Assembly (NCBI GenBank): GCA_030522415.1 | Contig: CM060112.1 | Coordinates: 835,001 to 899,000 of the forward strand | DNA: 64,000 bases | DNA from: Channallabes apus | Lineage: Eukaryota > Chordata > Actinopteri > Siluriformes > Clariidae | Reading direction: 5' to 3' | Part shown: positions 11,605 to 23,014 of the stretch, in pieces | Numbering within the stretch: the stretch's first letter is position 1 | Layout: each line of letters opens with the position of its first letter | Notes under the pieces: model-generated | What the model saw: only the letters and a program-made list of their open reading frames with translations | What the model was told of the DNA's origin: nothing | Database searches by the model: none | Made by a program: the position numbers and the translations under genes

Positions 11605-12906
11605 TAAGCCGAGAACAGTTAGCTGCTGCTCAAAGGGAAGACCCGACTCTGGTGAAATGTGTTAATGCTGCTGTAGATAAGTCACAAGTCTCAAAACGTA
11701 AAGTAGGTTATCTCTGGGAGGATGATATACTCATGCGTTGGTGGAGGCCACAGATTGCTGATGATGATAGTCACATGGTCTATCAGATTGTTCTGCCTTC
11801 TAATTACCAAGCCCAAGTTCTACATCTAGCCCATGAGCATGTATGCTCTGGTCATCTCGGGTTGACAAAAACCTTATTAATTAGAGCCTTATTAAACATT
11901 TCTTTTGGCCTGGTGTAAAATCTGCAGTGTCAAAATTTGTGAAGTCATGTCATATTTGTCAGTTGGCTGGAAAACCCAATCAGACAATTCCTCCGGGTCC
12001 CCTTCAGCCAATTCCAGTTATGGGAGAAGCTTTTGAGAGACTTTTGATCGATTGTGTGGGACCACTACCCAAATCTAAGTCTGGCTATCAATTCATTCTT
12101 ACGATTATGTGTACAGCAACCCGTTATCCTGAGGCCATACCATTGCGTTCCATCAAGACTAAAGTAGTAGTCAAAGAGCTCATAAAGTTCTGTTCAACCT
12201 TTGGGATACCCAATGTCATTCAGACAGACCAGGGGTCAAATTTCACATCTCATGTTTTTGAACAGGTAGTAAACGGGTTAGGTGTGGAACATCAGTTATC
12301 AAGGGCATACCACCCAGAGTCGCAGGGGGCCCTTGAGCAATTCCATCAGACCCTTAAGTCAATGTTGCGTGCCTACTGCCTAGAGAGTGGTAAGGACTGA
12401 GCAGAAGGATTACCTTTGTTTTTGTTTGCTGTAAGAAGAACCAAGCAGGAATCCCTGGGCTTCAGCCCAGCTGAGCTTGTGTTTGGTCACACGGTGCGAG
12501 GGCCATTGAAACTACTAAGTGAGCAGTTTCTTGCCAAAAACACCCCACCTGTGTCTACTTTTAATTATGTGAGTTCCTTTCGTAAGAAGCTTCACAAAGC
12601 TTGGGATGTTGCTAAGGCCCATCTTGCTGGAGTCCAGTCTAAGATGAAAACCCGCTATGACCAGAAGAGTGTGGTACGCCATTTTCAACCAGATGACTCT
12701 GTGCTGGTACTACTCCCTGTTCCTGGCTCAGCCTTGCAGGCGAAATTCTCTGGTCCATATGTGATTGACAAAAAACAGAGTGAAACAAACTATGTTCTCC
12801 GTACCCCTGATCGACGTAGCAAAAGTAGGATGTGTCATGTAAATATGCTAAAGGCTTATGTATCGAGAGATGAGGCAAAGCCAGTTGCTCCTGTTGGTGA
12901 CTCGGC
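11605..12906 (+). pseudogene. Integrase of the Gmr1-type element, frame-broken
   Basis: Three consecutive reading segments (11652-11918, 11927-12400, 12416-12906) together spell a retroviral-type integrase. The HHCC zinc region is LAHEHVCSGHLGLTK with CHICQLAGK. The catalytic core has IDCVGPLPKSKSG (first Asp), QTDQGSNFTS (second Asp) and HPESQGALEQFHQ (Glu). A C-terminal segment ends near CHVNMLKAY. A frame break at about 11,918 and an in-frame stop at 12,398-12,400 inactivate it. The reading then runs into the 5' end of the inserted L2. Confidence 0.8.
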
Positions 12907-12922
12907 TGACGTCACTTCCTCC
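12907..12922 (+). promoter_or_regulatory. CRE plus ETS-like sites at the L2-C 5' end
   Basis: A perfect palindromic CRE, TGACGTCA (12907-12914), is followed at once by CTTCCTCC, an ETS core on the opposite strand. A comparable arrangement stands at the 5' end of the L2-A copies. This fits the internal promoter that a LINE needs, though function is inferred. Confidence 0.5.
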
Positions 12923-13222
12923 GTACGAGGACGCTGAGAAGCTGCTTTTTTCCAAGCTCCACCATACTGACCAACTTTTAAACTTTTTCGTCCCCTTACG
13001 AAGAGTGTACATAAAACGGATAAGTATCTTATAATATATTTACTCGAAACGCGTGTTATATCGTTAAGTTTTAATTGTTTTGCAGCACACCGCTTTTAGC
13101 CGACATTAGCATCGCTAATTAGCATTAGCATCGCTAGCCCAGCTATCACGTTTGTTTGTTTGTTTGTTTGTAAAGCTTGTTTTCGCTTCCTCACACCGAT
13201 TTTTTTTCCGTGTTTAGACACC

Positions 13223-14113
13223 ATGTCGGTTGTGATTCTGCCTCTGAGTGCAGGTGAGGAGACATTGGAGCTGCACTCGGTGGATTTGGAGGTGGAGGCC
13301 GTGGAGAAGCTGATCCGTGAGCTACAGGTGAAGCTGGCCCGGTTACAGCAGCGGAAAGCCACGCTGGAATCGACGCAGACCGACGCTCACCTGTCCCAGG
13401 TAAATTCTCGGCGTGAGAATTCTCCTACAACCTCAACCCCGCGTGTTTCTCTGCCCAGGTCCAACACACCAAGGACGCAGCCCGCCCAGTGTTCCTACAC
13501 CCCGGCGCCGGGATACCACGGACCCTGGATACAGGAGCGGCGGAAGAAGCACGCCAAGCCCCGGGCGAGGACCTTTCCCCCTCCACCACCACCACCCGTC
13601 TTCGACATCTCGACCCAAAACCGCTTCGCTCCTCTCCGCGAGGCGGCACACGACGTCCTGGTCATCGGAGACTCCATCGTTCGTCACGTGCGTGCTACCA
13701 CGGCTAAAGGTAAGGTGCACACACGCTGTTTACCTGGTGCACGTGTTCTTGATGTTGCTGCACAGGTGCCTGCTGCCCTGAGGAGGAACATTGGAGCTGT
13801 GGTTCTTCATGCCGGCACGAACGACACCAGGCTGAGGCAGACGGAGATCCTAAAGAAGGACTTCAGGAGCCTGGTCGAGAAGGTCCGCAGCACATCACCC
13901 ACGACAAGGATCATCATATCTGGACCGCTTCCCACATTTCAGCGAGGAATCGAGAAGTTCAGTAGATTATTTGCTTTTAATGAATGGTTACAATCTTGGT
14001 GTCAACAACAGAAATTACGCTTTGTTGATAACTGGAATGTTTTCTGGGAGCGTCCTAGGCTCTATCACACCGATGGCCTACACCCTAGCAGAGCTGGAGC
14101 AGCGGTCCTCTGA
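13223..14113 (+). CDS. L2-C ORF1 protein: coiled coil plus SGNH (GDSL-type) hydrolase domain
   Basis: The start is chosen at ATG 13223, which opens MSVVILPLSAGEETLELHS. An amphipathic, probably coiled-coil segment (about residues 20-55) and a Pro/Arg-rich linker with a run of seven prolines follow. The SGNH domain then carries GDSIVRHV (block I, Ser), HAGTNDTR (block III, Asn) and DGLHPSRAG (block V, Asp-His). Esterase-like ORF1 proteins of this kind are known from CR1/L2-clade LINEs and are thought to act with nucleic acid or membranes during retrotransposition. The C terminus ends early at TGA 14111. The adjacent frame continues for 10 codons to a TGA at 14142, so a small deletion has probably shifted the end. 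Confidence 0.8.
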   Translation: MSVVILPLSAGEETLELHSVDLEVEAVEKLIRELQVKLARLQQRKATLESTQTDAHLSQVNSRRENSPTTSTPRVSLPRSNTPRTQPAQCSYTPAPGYHGPWIQERRKKHAKPRARTFPPPPPPPVFDISTQNRFAPLREAAHDVLVIGDSIVRHVRATTAKGKVHTRCLPGARVLDVAAQVPAALRRNIGAVVLHAGTNDTRLRQTEILKKDFRSLVEKVRSTSPTTRIIISGPLPTFQRGIEKFSRLFAFNEWLQSWCQQQKLRFVDNWNVFWERPRLYHTDGLHPSRAGAAVL

Positions 14114-14144
14114 CAACATCTCCAGAACACTACGAACCATCTGA

Positions 14145-17100
14145 CTGGCGGTAAGTCATACTGTAGATTCCAAACATATTAGACACATCACAACTCACCG
14201 TAGTGATAGACGAACACACATAGCTTGTCCTATAGAAACTGTGTCTGTTCCCCGAATACTGAGAAAAAAGAATAAATTTGTTAAATTTGCCCGAAACAAT
14301 CTGATAACCATAAAACCAGAAAAAGGCAAAATAAGTAGTCAAAATCCACCTCTAAAGTTTGGACTACTCAACATTAGATCCCTTGCGCCTAAAGCACTTA
14401 TTGTTAATGAAATGATCTCAGATTATTGCCTTGACGCACTCTGTCTCACTGAAACCTGGCTTAAACCAAATGAATATTTTGGTCTGAATGAGTCTACTCC
14501 GTCAGGATATTTCTATAAGCACGAGCCCCGTCTAATTGGTCGCGGTGGTGGTGTCGCCACTATCTACAATGATGTACTCACTGTTACCCAGAAAATAAGG
14601 CCCAGGTTTAATTCATTTGAAGTGCTTATCATTAATGTTGCACTAAATGAAATACGTAATAAACCCTTGCTATATTTTACCCTGGCCACCGTGTACAGAC
14701 CCCCGGGGCCATATGGCGATTTTCTTAAAGAATTTGGACATCTGCTATCAGACCTATTGGTTAACTCTGACAAAGTATTGATAGTAGGAGACTTTAACAT
14801 TCATGTAGATGATGCTAACGACGCTTTAGCACTCACATTTATGGATTTACTAAATTCCTTTGGGGTTAAGCAAAATATAATTGGAGCAACTCACCGCTTT
14901 AATCATACGCTAGATTTAATTATATCCCATGGTATAGATGTCTCTAATATAGAGATCATACCTCAAAGTGATGATATCACAGATCATCACCTCCTGACAT
15001 ATACTCTACCCGTAGAACAGATTAGCTGTGTCTCCCCACGTTATCAATCTGATAGAAATATGAATCCCACCACTAAAGACAGATTCACAAGTAATCTGCC
15101 GGATCTGTCCCAATTTCTTATTAGACCCCTAAATGCAGATGATCTAGATGAAGTGACTAGCAGCATGGGCACTATTTTTACCAGTACATTAGACACTGTT
15201 GCTCCCATCAGATTAAAAAAAGTCAGAGATAAAACATTGGCACCGTGGTACAACAGTCATACTCGCGCCCTAAAGAGAGCAACCCGTAACCTCGAGCGAA
15301 AATGGAGGAAAACTAAATTAGAAGTCTTTCGAATTGCATATAAAGACAGTATGTGCAGCTATAGACAGGCTCTAAAAACTGCTAGGACCGAGCATCTTAG
15401 CCAACTGATAGCAAGAAACCAAAACAATCCCAGGTCCTTATTTAGTACAGTGGCTCGCCTAACAAAACCTAAGATGCCCGCAGAGAGTATCCCATCACAG
15501 TTTAGAAGTGAAGACTTTATGGACTTCTTTAATGAAAAAATCAATAATATCAGGAAGAAAATAACGGAGGTTCAACCTCTAATAGTATCTCACAATCCAG
15601 TTCAGCCTATAGCTTCACATTTAGATTTTCACTGCTTTACAGGTATAGGACAGGAAGAGCTGTATAAACTCATCACCTCGGCTAAATCAACAACGTGCCT
15701 GTTAGACCCAATCCCAACCAGATTTTTAAAAGAAGTGATGCTTACGGTTGGAGAGCCACTCCTAAACATTATTAATTCTTCATTACATCTAGGTCACGTC
15801 CCTAAACCTTTCAAGTTAGCAGTTATTAAGCCGCTTCTTAAAAAATCTAATTTGGACGCGAATGAAATAAAAAATTACAGACCGATTTCAAACCTCCCGT
15901 TCATATCAAAAATACTAGAAAAAGTAGTATCAGCTCAAATTTGCACATTCTTGCAGGATAACAACATCCTTGAAGAATTTCAGTCAGGTTTCAGGCCCCA
16001 TCATAGCACAGAAACTGCACTAGTTAAGATTACAAATGACTTGTTTTTAGCTTCAGACCAAGGCTGCATCTCATTGCTAGTCCTGCTTGATCTTAGTGCT
16101 GCATTCGACACTATAGATCATAATATTCTCATAGATCGCTTACAAAATTATATAGGTATTCAGGGACAGGCATTAAAATGGTTTCGATCTTACCTGTCTG
16201 ATCGCTACCATTTTGTAGATCTAAATGGAGAACCGTCTAGTGAAATATGGGGTCCCACAAGGGTCAGTTTTAGGACCTCTGTTGTTCTCAATATACATGC
16301 TCCTCTTGGGTAACATCATTAGAAGACATGGGATTAGTTTCCATTGTTATGCTGATGATACCCAATTATATATCTCAACTAAACCAGACGAAATACCTAA
16401 GCTGTCTAGATTAACTGAGTGTGTCCAGGACATAAAATATTGGATGACCAATAACTTTCTTTTATTAAATTCAGATAAGACAGAGATATTACTTATTGGC
16501 CCAAAAACCAGCACACAACAGCTTTCAAAATTCAGCTTGCGCTTAGAAGGATGTACTGTTATTACCAGCTCAGCAGTAAAAGATCTGGGAGTAATATTAG
16601 ACAGTAACTTGTCTTTTGAAAATCACATTTCAAATATCACAAAAACAGCCTTTTTCCATCTTCGAAATATTGCTAAACTTAGGAACATCTTATCCGTATC
16701 TGATGCAGAAAAACTAGTTCATGCATTCATGACCTCCAGACTGGACTATTGGAATGCATTACTAGGTGGTTGTCCTGCATCCTCAATAAACAAGCTTCAG
16801 TTAATCCAAAATGCAGCTGCCAGGGTTCTCACTAGATCCAGAAAATATGATCATATAACCCCAATATTATCATCCCTGCACTGGCTACCTGTTCAGTTTA
16901 GAATAAATTACAAAATAGTATTACTTACATACAAGGCCTTAAATGGTTTAGCTCCCACATACCTAACCAGTCTTCTGATACGCTACAATCCACCACGCGC
17001 CTTAAGATCACAAAACTCCGGACTTCTGGTAGTTCCCAGAATTTCAAAATCTACAAAAGGGGGTAGGGCTTTTTCATATTTAGCTCCAAAGCTTTGGAAT

Positions 17101-17190
17101 AGCCTTCCAGACAGTGTTCGGGGAGCAGACACGGTTTCTCAGTTCAAAAGTAGACTCAAGACGCATCTTTTTAATCTGGCATACACATAA
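14145..17190 (+). pseudogene. L2-C ORF2: APE endonuclease and reverse transcriptase, one frameshift
   Basis: The frame opens directly after a TGA at 14142-14144 with no ATG. It encodes an APE-type endonuclease ([38 protein letters not shown]) and then reverse transcriptase with [57 protein letters not shown] and [10 protein letters not shown], and a C-terminal region with [10 protein letters not shown] and LHWLPV. A frame change of one base at about 16,235-16,250, just before GVPQGS, splits the product into 14145-16313 and 16225-17190. It supplied the polymerase and target-primed integration activity of this LINE; this copy is dead. Confidence 0.9.
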
Positions 17191-17877
17191 CTCATCCCAG
17201 TACTCATACTCCAGTACACCTATACCGAATGGCAACTACGCTAATTCTCCCCATCTGTTCTGTATTTCTCTACCCATCCCGAGGCATCGGGAGATTTTGC
17301 CAGCTTCAGTAGACAAAGGCCGACCCTGCGAGGTTCCTGAGGCATCCAGAGAAGGACCAGCTCCAGCTGGATTCAGCTTTATGATGGTTGGAGCTACACA
17401 TGCTGCTCCTGTGCTTCCAGTGATCCAGACCTCATCTGCCCTCTGCACCTACTGACTCGTCCCTATGCTGAACTGGTCTTCATGTCAATTTAAATAATTT
17501 CTGTCATATTGAATTTTCACCTGCACAACACACAAGATGTTATATCATTTCTATCTGTTATCGCCCAAATGAGGATGGGTTCCCAGTTGAGTCTGGTTCC
17601 TCTCAAGGTTTCTTCCTAATGCCATCTCAGGGAGTTTTTCCTTGCCACCGTCGCCGTCACCCTTGGCTTGCTCATCAGAGAAATTTCATTCATTCGTCTC
17701 ATTATTATCTGCACATTTTTCTCACACATCCACACTTCCAATTATTTTCTTTTCTATAATTATTATTATTATTTGTTTTTATTTATCTATTTTTTTTTTT
17801 TTTTTTGTTAAATTTCTTTAATTTTTGTGAAGCTGCTTTGAGACAATGACCATTGTTAAAAGCGCTATATAAATAAA
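17191..17877 (+). other. L2-C 3' UTR
   Basis: It contains the conserved L2 3' block GGATGGGTTCCCAGTTGAGT ... CTCAAGGTTTCTTCCT ... GTGAAGCTGCTTTGAGACAA ... AAAGCGCTATATAAATAAA. This block is shared with the other L2 copies here and is presumably recognised by the reverse transcriptase. Confidence 0.85.
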
Positions 17878-17900
17878 ATTGAATTGAATTGAATTGAATT

Positions 17901-18562
17901 AACCCAGTATCAGTGGATGCTGTCGTTAACTGCGCATATACTTCAGAGGCCGATGGCTTAGTGGACAGAAATGCTCAAATCTCTTGTGGCAGGTTGTCAA
18001 ACTCTGCTTTCTTATCCAATTTAGAGTTGTACCTCTCCTATTTGCCTAATGATCAGCGTGGTAGTATTATTGAGCTGATCAGGAAAAATCTGTCATTGTT
18101 CCATGATGTTCCTTCCCAAACCAGGATCTTAAGTCATGACATAGATGTTGGTGAATGTCCACCTATTAAACAGCATCCATACCGTGTAAACCCGCACAAA
18201 CGAAACCTAATGAAAAATGAGGTTGATTATTTGTTGCAACATAGATTTGCTGTGCCCAGTCAAAGTCCAAGAAGTTCTCAAAATATCAGAAACACTACAG
18301 TACCATCGAGAAAGAGGCCCTGGCATTATTGCTAGCCCTGCAGCATTTTGAGGTCTACCTAGGCTCTGGCAGTAGTAATCCAATAGTGGTTTACACAGAT
18401 CACAACCCTTTGGTTTTTCTTTCACGTATGTCTAATTCCAATCAGAGGTTAATGAGGTGGTCCCTCATTGTTCAAGAATTTAATCTGGACATACGGTATA
18501 AAAAGGGGTTAGAAAATATAGTAGCCGATGCACTTTCTCGAGCTCATGCTGATGAAAACTAG
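17901..18562 (+). pseudogene. Pre-RT and RNase H of the Gmr1-type element, RT core deleted
   Basis: The first part (17,913-18,270) encodes the region that precedes Gypsy RT, including LSHDIDVGECPPIKQHPYRV and EVDYLLQHRFAVPS. At about 18,262-18,275 the reading jumps to the late RNase H region: STIEKEALALLLALQHFEVY, VYTDHNPLVFLSRMSNSNQR and KGLENIVADALSRAHADEN, ending in TAG at 18,560. The whole RT palm, including the YLDD box, is missing through an internal deletion. RNase H is followed by a purine-rich tract and the 3' LTR, so it was the C-terminal domain of this Pol. Confidence 0.8.
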
Positions 18563-18650
18563 TGCGAATTGAGTGTAACATAATTTTTTTTTCTATTTTA
18601 CAAGGTGGTATACCTTGTAATTAAATTAACCCTGTAATTAAGGGTGGGTG

Positions 18651-19128
18651 TGTTACGTCCCAGGACGTATTTCTTATGTTTAAGACCGAGTTTACATCTG
18701 TTATGTATATGGTCCTGATTTATTTATTTTGCTTGTTCATTCTGTGCAATGTGATTGTACTTTGTTTCTTTTGGTTCTGCATTGTTTTGTTTTGTTCTTT
18801 GTTCTCTCTCTCTCCCTCATTCCTTCAACCAGGTATAGACATCAGTGGGGCCTGATTGGGAGAGACCTAATTGGTTGATGAGATGGGAGCTGGTGTATAA
18901 AGCTGAGGTGGAAAGCAGGAAGTGGAGAGAATCATTCCTCCTGCCCCAGCATATGGTTGTTTAGCCTGTGTGTTTGCAGACTGTTGTGAGTCTAAATCCT
19001 TGAACGTGTGTTGTTAAGTACCTCTTTTGTTACTGAGATCTGATCTATATCATTTGACACTTTTACACTATACTGTTTATTTTAGTTTGCTGCCTATATT
19101 TAATTGTGGGAGCTGTAGAGAGGTGGAT
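18651..19128 (+). repeat. 3' LTR of the Gmr1-type element, truncated
   Basis: It repeats the 5' LTR from TGTTACGTCC to GAGAGGTGGAT, where a minus-strand chromovirus LTR begins. The rest of the LTR is not found to the right of the chromovirus/L2 block. The upstream AAGGGTGGGTG (18,640-18,650) is the likely polypurine tract. Confidence 0.9.
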
Positions 19129-19651
19129 TGTCATGCTGCTCTATGGATAACACACAACACAGCTGCAGGTGCAGGAAATCACAGTCTTTATTTTCGTTCT
19201 CAACAGTCTCTTAAATCAACCCAAACAAAACTAAACACAAAACTTAGAGCCACCCCACTGGTGGCTTCTCCCAGAGCGGTCTGCAGGCGGAAAACACAAG
19301 AAGGTCGAAGCGTTCTCTAAACGCGAAACACAAACATGAGACTGTATGCCGATCCTCGGCTGAATGAGTCCTGAACAGTGAAGCTGTCCTGCTTCACTGT
19401 ACCTCGCCTGCAGATACCGCTAGCCCTTGGGAGAGACACAAAAACAGACAGGTTATAGAGTGCTGTGGCGTAATGGTGACAAGACATTGTGGTGTGGGTT
19501 CGGCTGGGTTAAGTAGTGCGACACATGAGGTAGAGACAGGTGTTTCCTATTACACATTAAGACATACAAAGACACACTAGGGGGAGACAAAGCTACGGCT
19601 CAGTAAGCCGGAGAACCGGATCTCCGGGGCTGCGGAGGCTCGGATGTTACA
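19129..19651 (-). repeat. 3' LTR of the truncated chromovirus
   Basis: On the minus strand it begins TGTAACATCC and ends GCATGACA, the inverted TGT..ACA ends of an LTR. An AATAAAGACTGTGATTTCC stretch near its 3' end holds a poly(A) signal. Confidence 0.85.
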
Positions 19652-22600
19652 TTACCCCCCTCCCCAGGACCGGCTTCCTGAAGAGGAGGTGGGCGCTCCC
19701 CCTGCGTCACCAAAGGGGGTCGGAACCCGCCGACCTGATGGAATTGCCGGCGGGCGGGTCGGCCCCGGGGTCGCGGCGCAGGACGGTCCGGCCGTGCCCT
19801 GTGGAACTCGGAAATGAGTTCGGGGCTCAGTATGTCCCGCGTCGGGACCCAGCTGCGTTCCTCCGGTCCATACCCCTCCCACTCCACCAGATATTGGAGC
19901 GAGCCTCCTCGCCTTCGGGAGTCCAATAGCTGCTGGACTCTAAACGCCGGAGCACCCTCGATCTCCACAGCCCCAGGGAGCGAGGGGGTCACGACCCCCT
20001 CGTCCAGCGGTCCCCCCCTTACTGGCCTGAGAAGAGAGATGTGAAAGGTGGGGTTAATGCGCATGTGTGAGGGGAGTTGTAACTTAAACGACACAGGGTT
20101 TATTTGTGCTACAACGGGGAAGGGACCGATGAACCGAGGGGAGAGTTTACGACAGGGGAGGTTTAGAGAGAGGTCCTTTGTCGAGAGCCAAACCCGATCA
20201 CCTACCTGGAGCGGAGGACTTTCCCTTCGCCGCCTATCGGCGAATTTTTTACAACGGCGAACTGCTTGGGAGATATGGGCATGCGCTCCCTCCCATACTT
20301 TCTCCGCTTTCTTAAACCACTCATCCACCATGGGGATATTGGTGGGAGTGGCATCCCAGGGACAGAGCGGCGGCTGGTATCCGAGCATACATTGAAACGG
20401 CGTTAGGCCGGTTGAGGAGTGTTTTAAGGAGTTTTGTGCATATTCCGCCCAGAGTAAATAGTCTGCCCATTCATGTTGTCGACTACTACAATATGCGCGA
20501 AGGAACTTCCCGAGATCTTGCACAGTCCGCTCTGCCTGCCCATTAGACTCCGGGTGGTAGCCTGAGGTTAGACTAATTGTGGTCCCCAACTTCTGGAAAA
20601 AAGCTTTCCAGACTCTAGCGATAAATTGGGGACCACGATCTGAAACGATGTCCTCCGGAATACCATAGTAGCGAAACACTGTATCGAATAGGGTTTCCGT
20701 TACCTGAGAGGCGGTCGGGAGAGCGCAGAACGGGACGAATCGACAGCCTTTCGAAAACCGATCCACCACCACTAGTACTGTCGTGTACCCTTTTGACACT
20801 GGCAGGTCCGTTACAAAATCCACCGCTAGGTGGGACCACGGTCTGTTGGGTGTGGGCAAGGGTATTAATTTACCAACTGGCAACCCTCGGGGGCTTTTAG
20901 TAGTTGTACAGGTAGCACAAGACGAACAGTTTTCACTGTTTCCCGCATTTTTGGCCACCAGAACCTAGGTTCTAGTAGTTGGAATGTTCTTAGTTCGCCG
21001 GGGTGTCCAGATGTGAGGTTAATGTGGGCCTCAACCGTCACTCGTTCACGTAGGGACTCCGGTACGTAGGTTCGATCCGGGGGACAGTCAGACGGCACGG
21101 ACTCGGTTCGTGTCGCCTGGGCTATCTCCGCATCGAGATCCCACGTAATCGGGGCCACCACGAGTGCCGGGGGCAAAATGGGTTCAGGATCCGTGGTTCG
21201 GTCCTGCGCCGCGAAACAGCGGGAGAGCGCATCCGCCTTTATGTTTTTAGAGCCGGGTCGATATGTAATGATGAAGTGGAAACGAGTGAAAAACAGAGCC
21301 CAACGGGCTTGACGAGGGTTTAGTCTTTTAGCTTGTTGGAGGTACTCAAGGTTCTTATGATCGGTGAGCACCGTAAATGGATGTTCTGCTCCCTCCAACC
21401 AATGCCTCCATTCCTCTAACGCCGCTTTTATGGCTAGCAGTTCGCGATTACCGATATCATAATTGCTCTCAGCAGGTGTCAGTTTCCTCGAAAAGAAAGC
21501 GCAGGGATATAGCTTCTCTGGGTAGCCATGGCGCTGTGACAGTACCGCTCCTAGTCCTACTTCCGACGCATCGACCTCGACTACGAAGGGCTTAGTGGGA
21601 TGGGGAGTTTTAAGATAGGCGCAGAAGTGAAAGCTTGTTTTAGCCGCTGGAATGCGAGACGCGCTTCCGGCGTGAACTTACGTAGTCGTTGGGGTTTCCC
21701 CTTTAACAAATCAGTGAGCGGTGCTGCCAACATACTGTAGCCCCTAATAAAGCGCCTGTAAAAATTGGCAAACCCAAGGAAACTTTGTAGCGCCTTCACT
21801 GATGTGGGCTCCGGCCATAATTGGACCGCGCTGACCTTAGCTGTGTCCATCGTGACCCCCAGTGGCCCTATGCGATAGCCCAGAAATGCTACCTCCGTTT
21901 TGTGGAATTCACACTTCTCCGCCTTCACATAGAGCCCATGTTCCCGCAGCCGACGGAGGACGGCGGTCACATGACGGACGTGCTCCTCGTATGACCGAGA
22001 GTATATCAGAATGTCATCTAAATATACTATAACAAATCGGTTTAACATACACCGAAGCACGTCATTCATGAGCCCCTGAAACACCGCAGGTGCATTTACC
22101 AATCCATACGCCATCACATTATACTGATAATGGCCGGATGTAGTGCTAAATGCAGTCTTCCACTCATCGCCCTTGCGAACACGAACGAGGTTGTATGCGC
22201 TGCGGAGGTCAAGTTTAGTAAAGATGGACGCGCCTCGGAGCAGATCGATCGCGGCCGGTACCAATGGCAGTGGGTGCTTATATTTTACTGTGATGGCATT
22301 TAGCCCCCGGTAATCAATACACGGCCTAAGGCCCCCCCCTTTTTTTTCGATAAAAAAGAAACCTGCTGAGGCTGGAGACGTGGAGCGACTAATGAGTCCT
22401 TGTCGAAGAGCCTCTCCCACGTATTCCTCCATTGCCCGGGTCTCGGCCACGGATAGTGGGTAAATACGTGAGCAGGGCGGTGCTTTCCCCGGCAAGAGGT
22501 CAATAGCGCAATCCCACGGGCGATGAGGGGGAAGTCGTGCAGCAGCCCTAATACTAAACACGTCTTTAAACTTTACGTACTCTGATGGCACTGAAGTGGA

Positions 22601-23014
22601 AACTAAGGCGCTGGGGCTTTCGATAGACGTTGTTTGGACCATCAATGAGGATGGTGTACAGAATTTAGCGCATCGGGGGGACCAGGATAGGATACGCGAA
22701 CCGGCCCAATCGAAATTAGGGTTGTGAGAGCGCAACCATGGGAGGCCGAGCACGACGGACTGACTCACCTGGGAAATTACATAGAATTTTAATTCCTCAG
22801 TGTGGTTTGGGAAAGTTAATCGTAGGGGCACGGTGATCATGTTAATTGGCGACTGAGCTAATGGGTTGCCATCTAGAGCGTTAATCCCGATCGGGTTTGG
22901 AAGCTTCGACACGGGAGCGTGCAGCGAGGAAAGGAGAGAGGATGAAATAAAATTCCCAGCCGATCCAGAATCTATTAAGGGGGAAACAGAAACAACATGA
23001 GTGTGATATGACAA
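19600..23014 (-). pseudogene. Chromovirus Pol (protease-RT-RNase H-integrase-chromodomain), frame-broken
   Basis: Segment 23014-21581 has the protease motif [12 protein letters not shown] and RT with [11 protein letters not shown] and [11 protein letters not shown]. The frame then breaks near 21,590. Segment 21398-20865 gives RNase H ([28 protein letters not shown]) and the start of integrase. Segment 20958-19600 gives the integrase core ([38 protein letters not shown]) and a C-terminal chromodomain ([18 protein letters not shown]). The chromodomain would direct integration to modified chromatin. At least two frameshifts make this copy inactive. It is related to, but clearly different from, the intact element at 32,353. 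Confidence 0.9.

Larger units (their letters stand above)
12907..17900 (+). mobile_element. L2-like LINE, subfamily C, near full length
   Basis: It has a 5' UTR with promoter-like motifs, ORF1 with an SGNH-hydrolase fold, ORF2 with endonuclease and reverse transcriptase, a 3' UTR, and a (GAATT)n tail at 17,878-17,900. It interrupts the Gmr1-type element between integrase and RT. The exact 5' boundary is uncertain (about 12,905-12,925), and no clear target duplication is visible. ORF1 and ORF2 each carry a small frame-breaking change. Confidence 0.9.
9971..19128 (+). mobile_element. Gmr1-type Ty3/Gypsy LTR retrotransposon, decayed and split
   Basis: The order is 5' LTR, tRNA-Pro-type primer site, gag remnant, integrase, then (after an L2 insertion at 12,907-17,900) pre-RT and RNase H, then the 3' LTR. 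Having integrase upstream of RT/RNase H is the reverse of ordinary Gypsy elements and matches the Gmr1 group of fish elements. Protease and most of RT are deleted and several frames are broken, so this copy cannot move alone. The 3' LTR is cut at 19,128 by a minus-strand chromovirus. Confidence 0.75.

Noticed and set aside
13425..13781. Overlapping open frames of 60-122 codons on both strands within L2-C ORF1
   Set aside because: Shadows of the GC-rich ORF1 coding sequence; only the SGNH frame has recognisable motifs.
19738..20395. Plus-strand open frames opposite the minus-strand chromovirus pol
   Set aside because: Antisense shadows of integrase/chromodomain coding sequence with no domain of their own.
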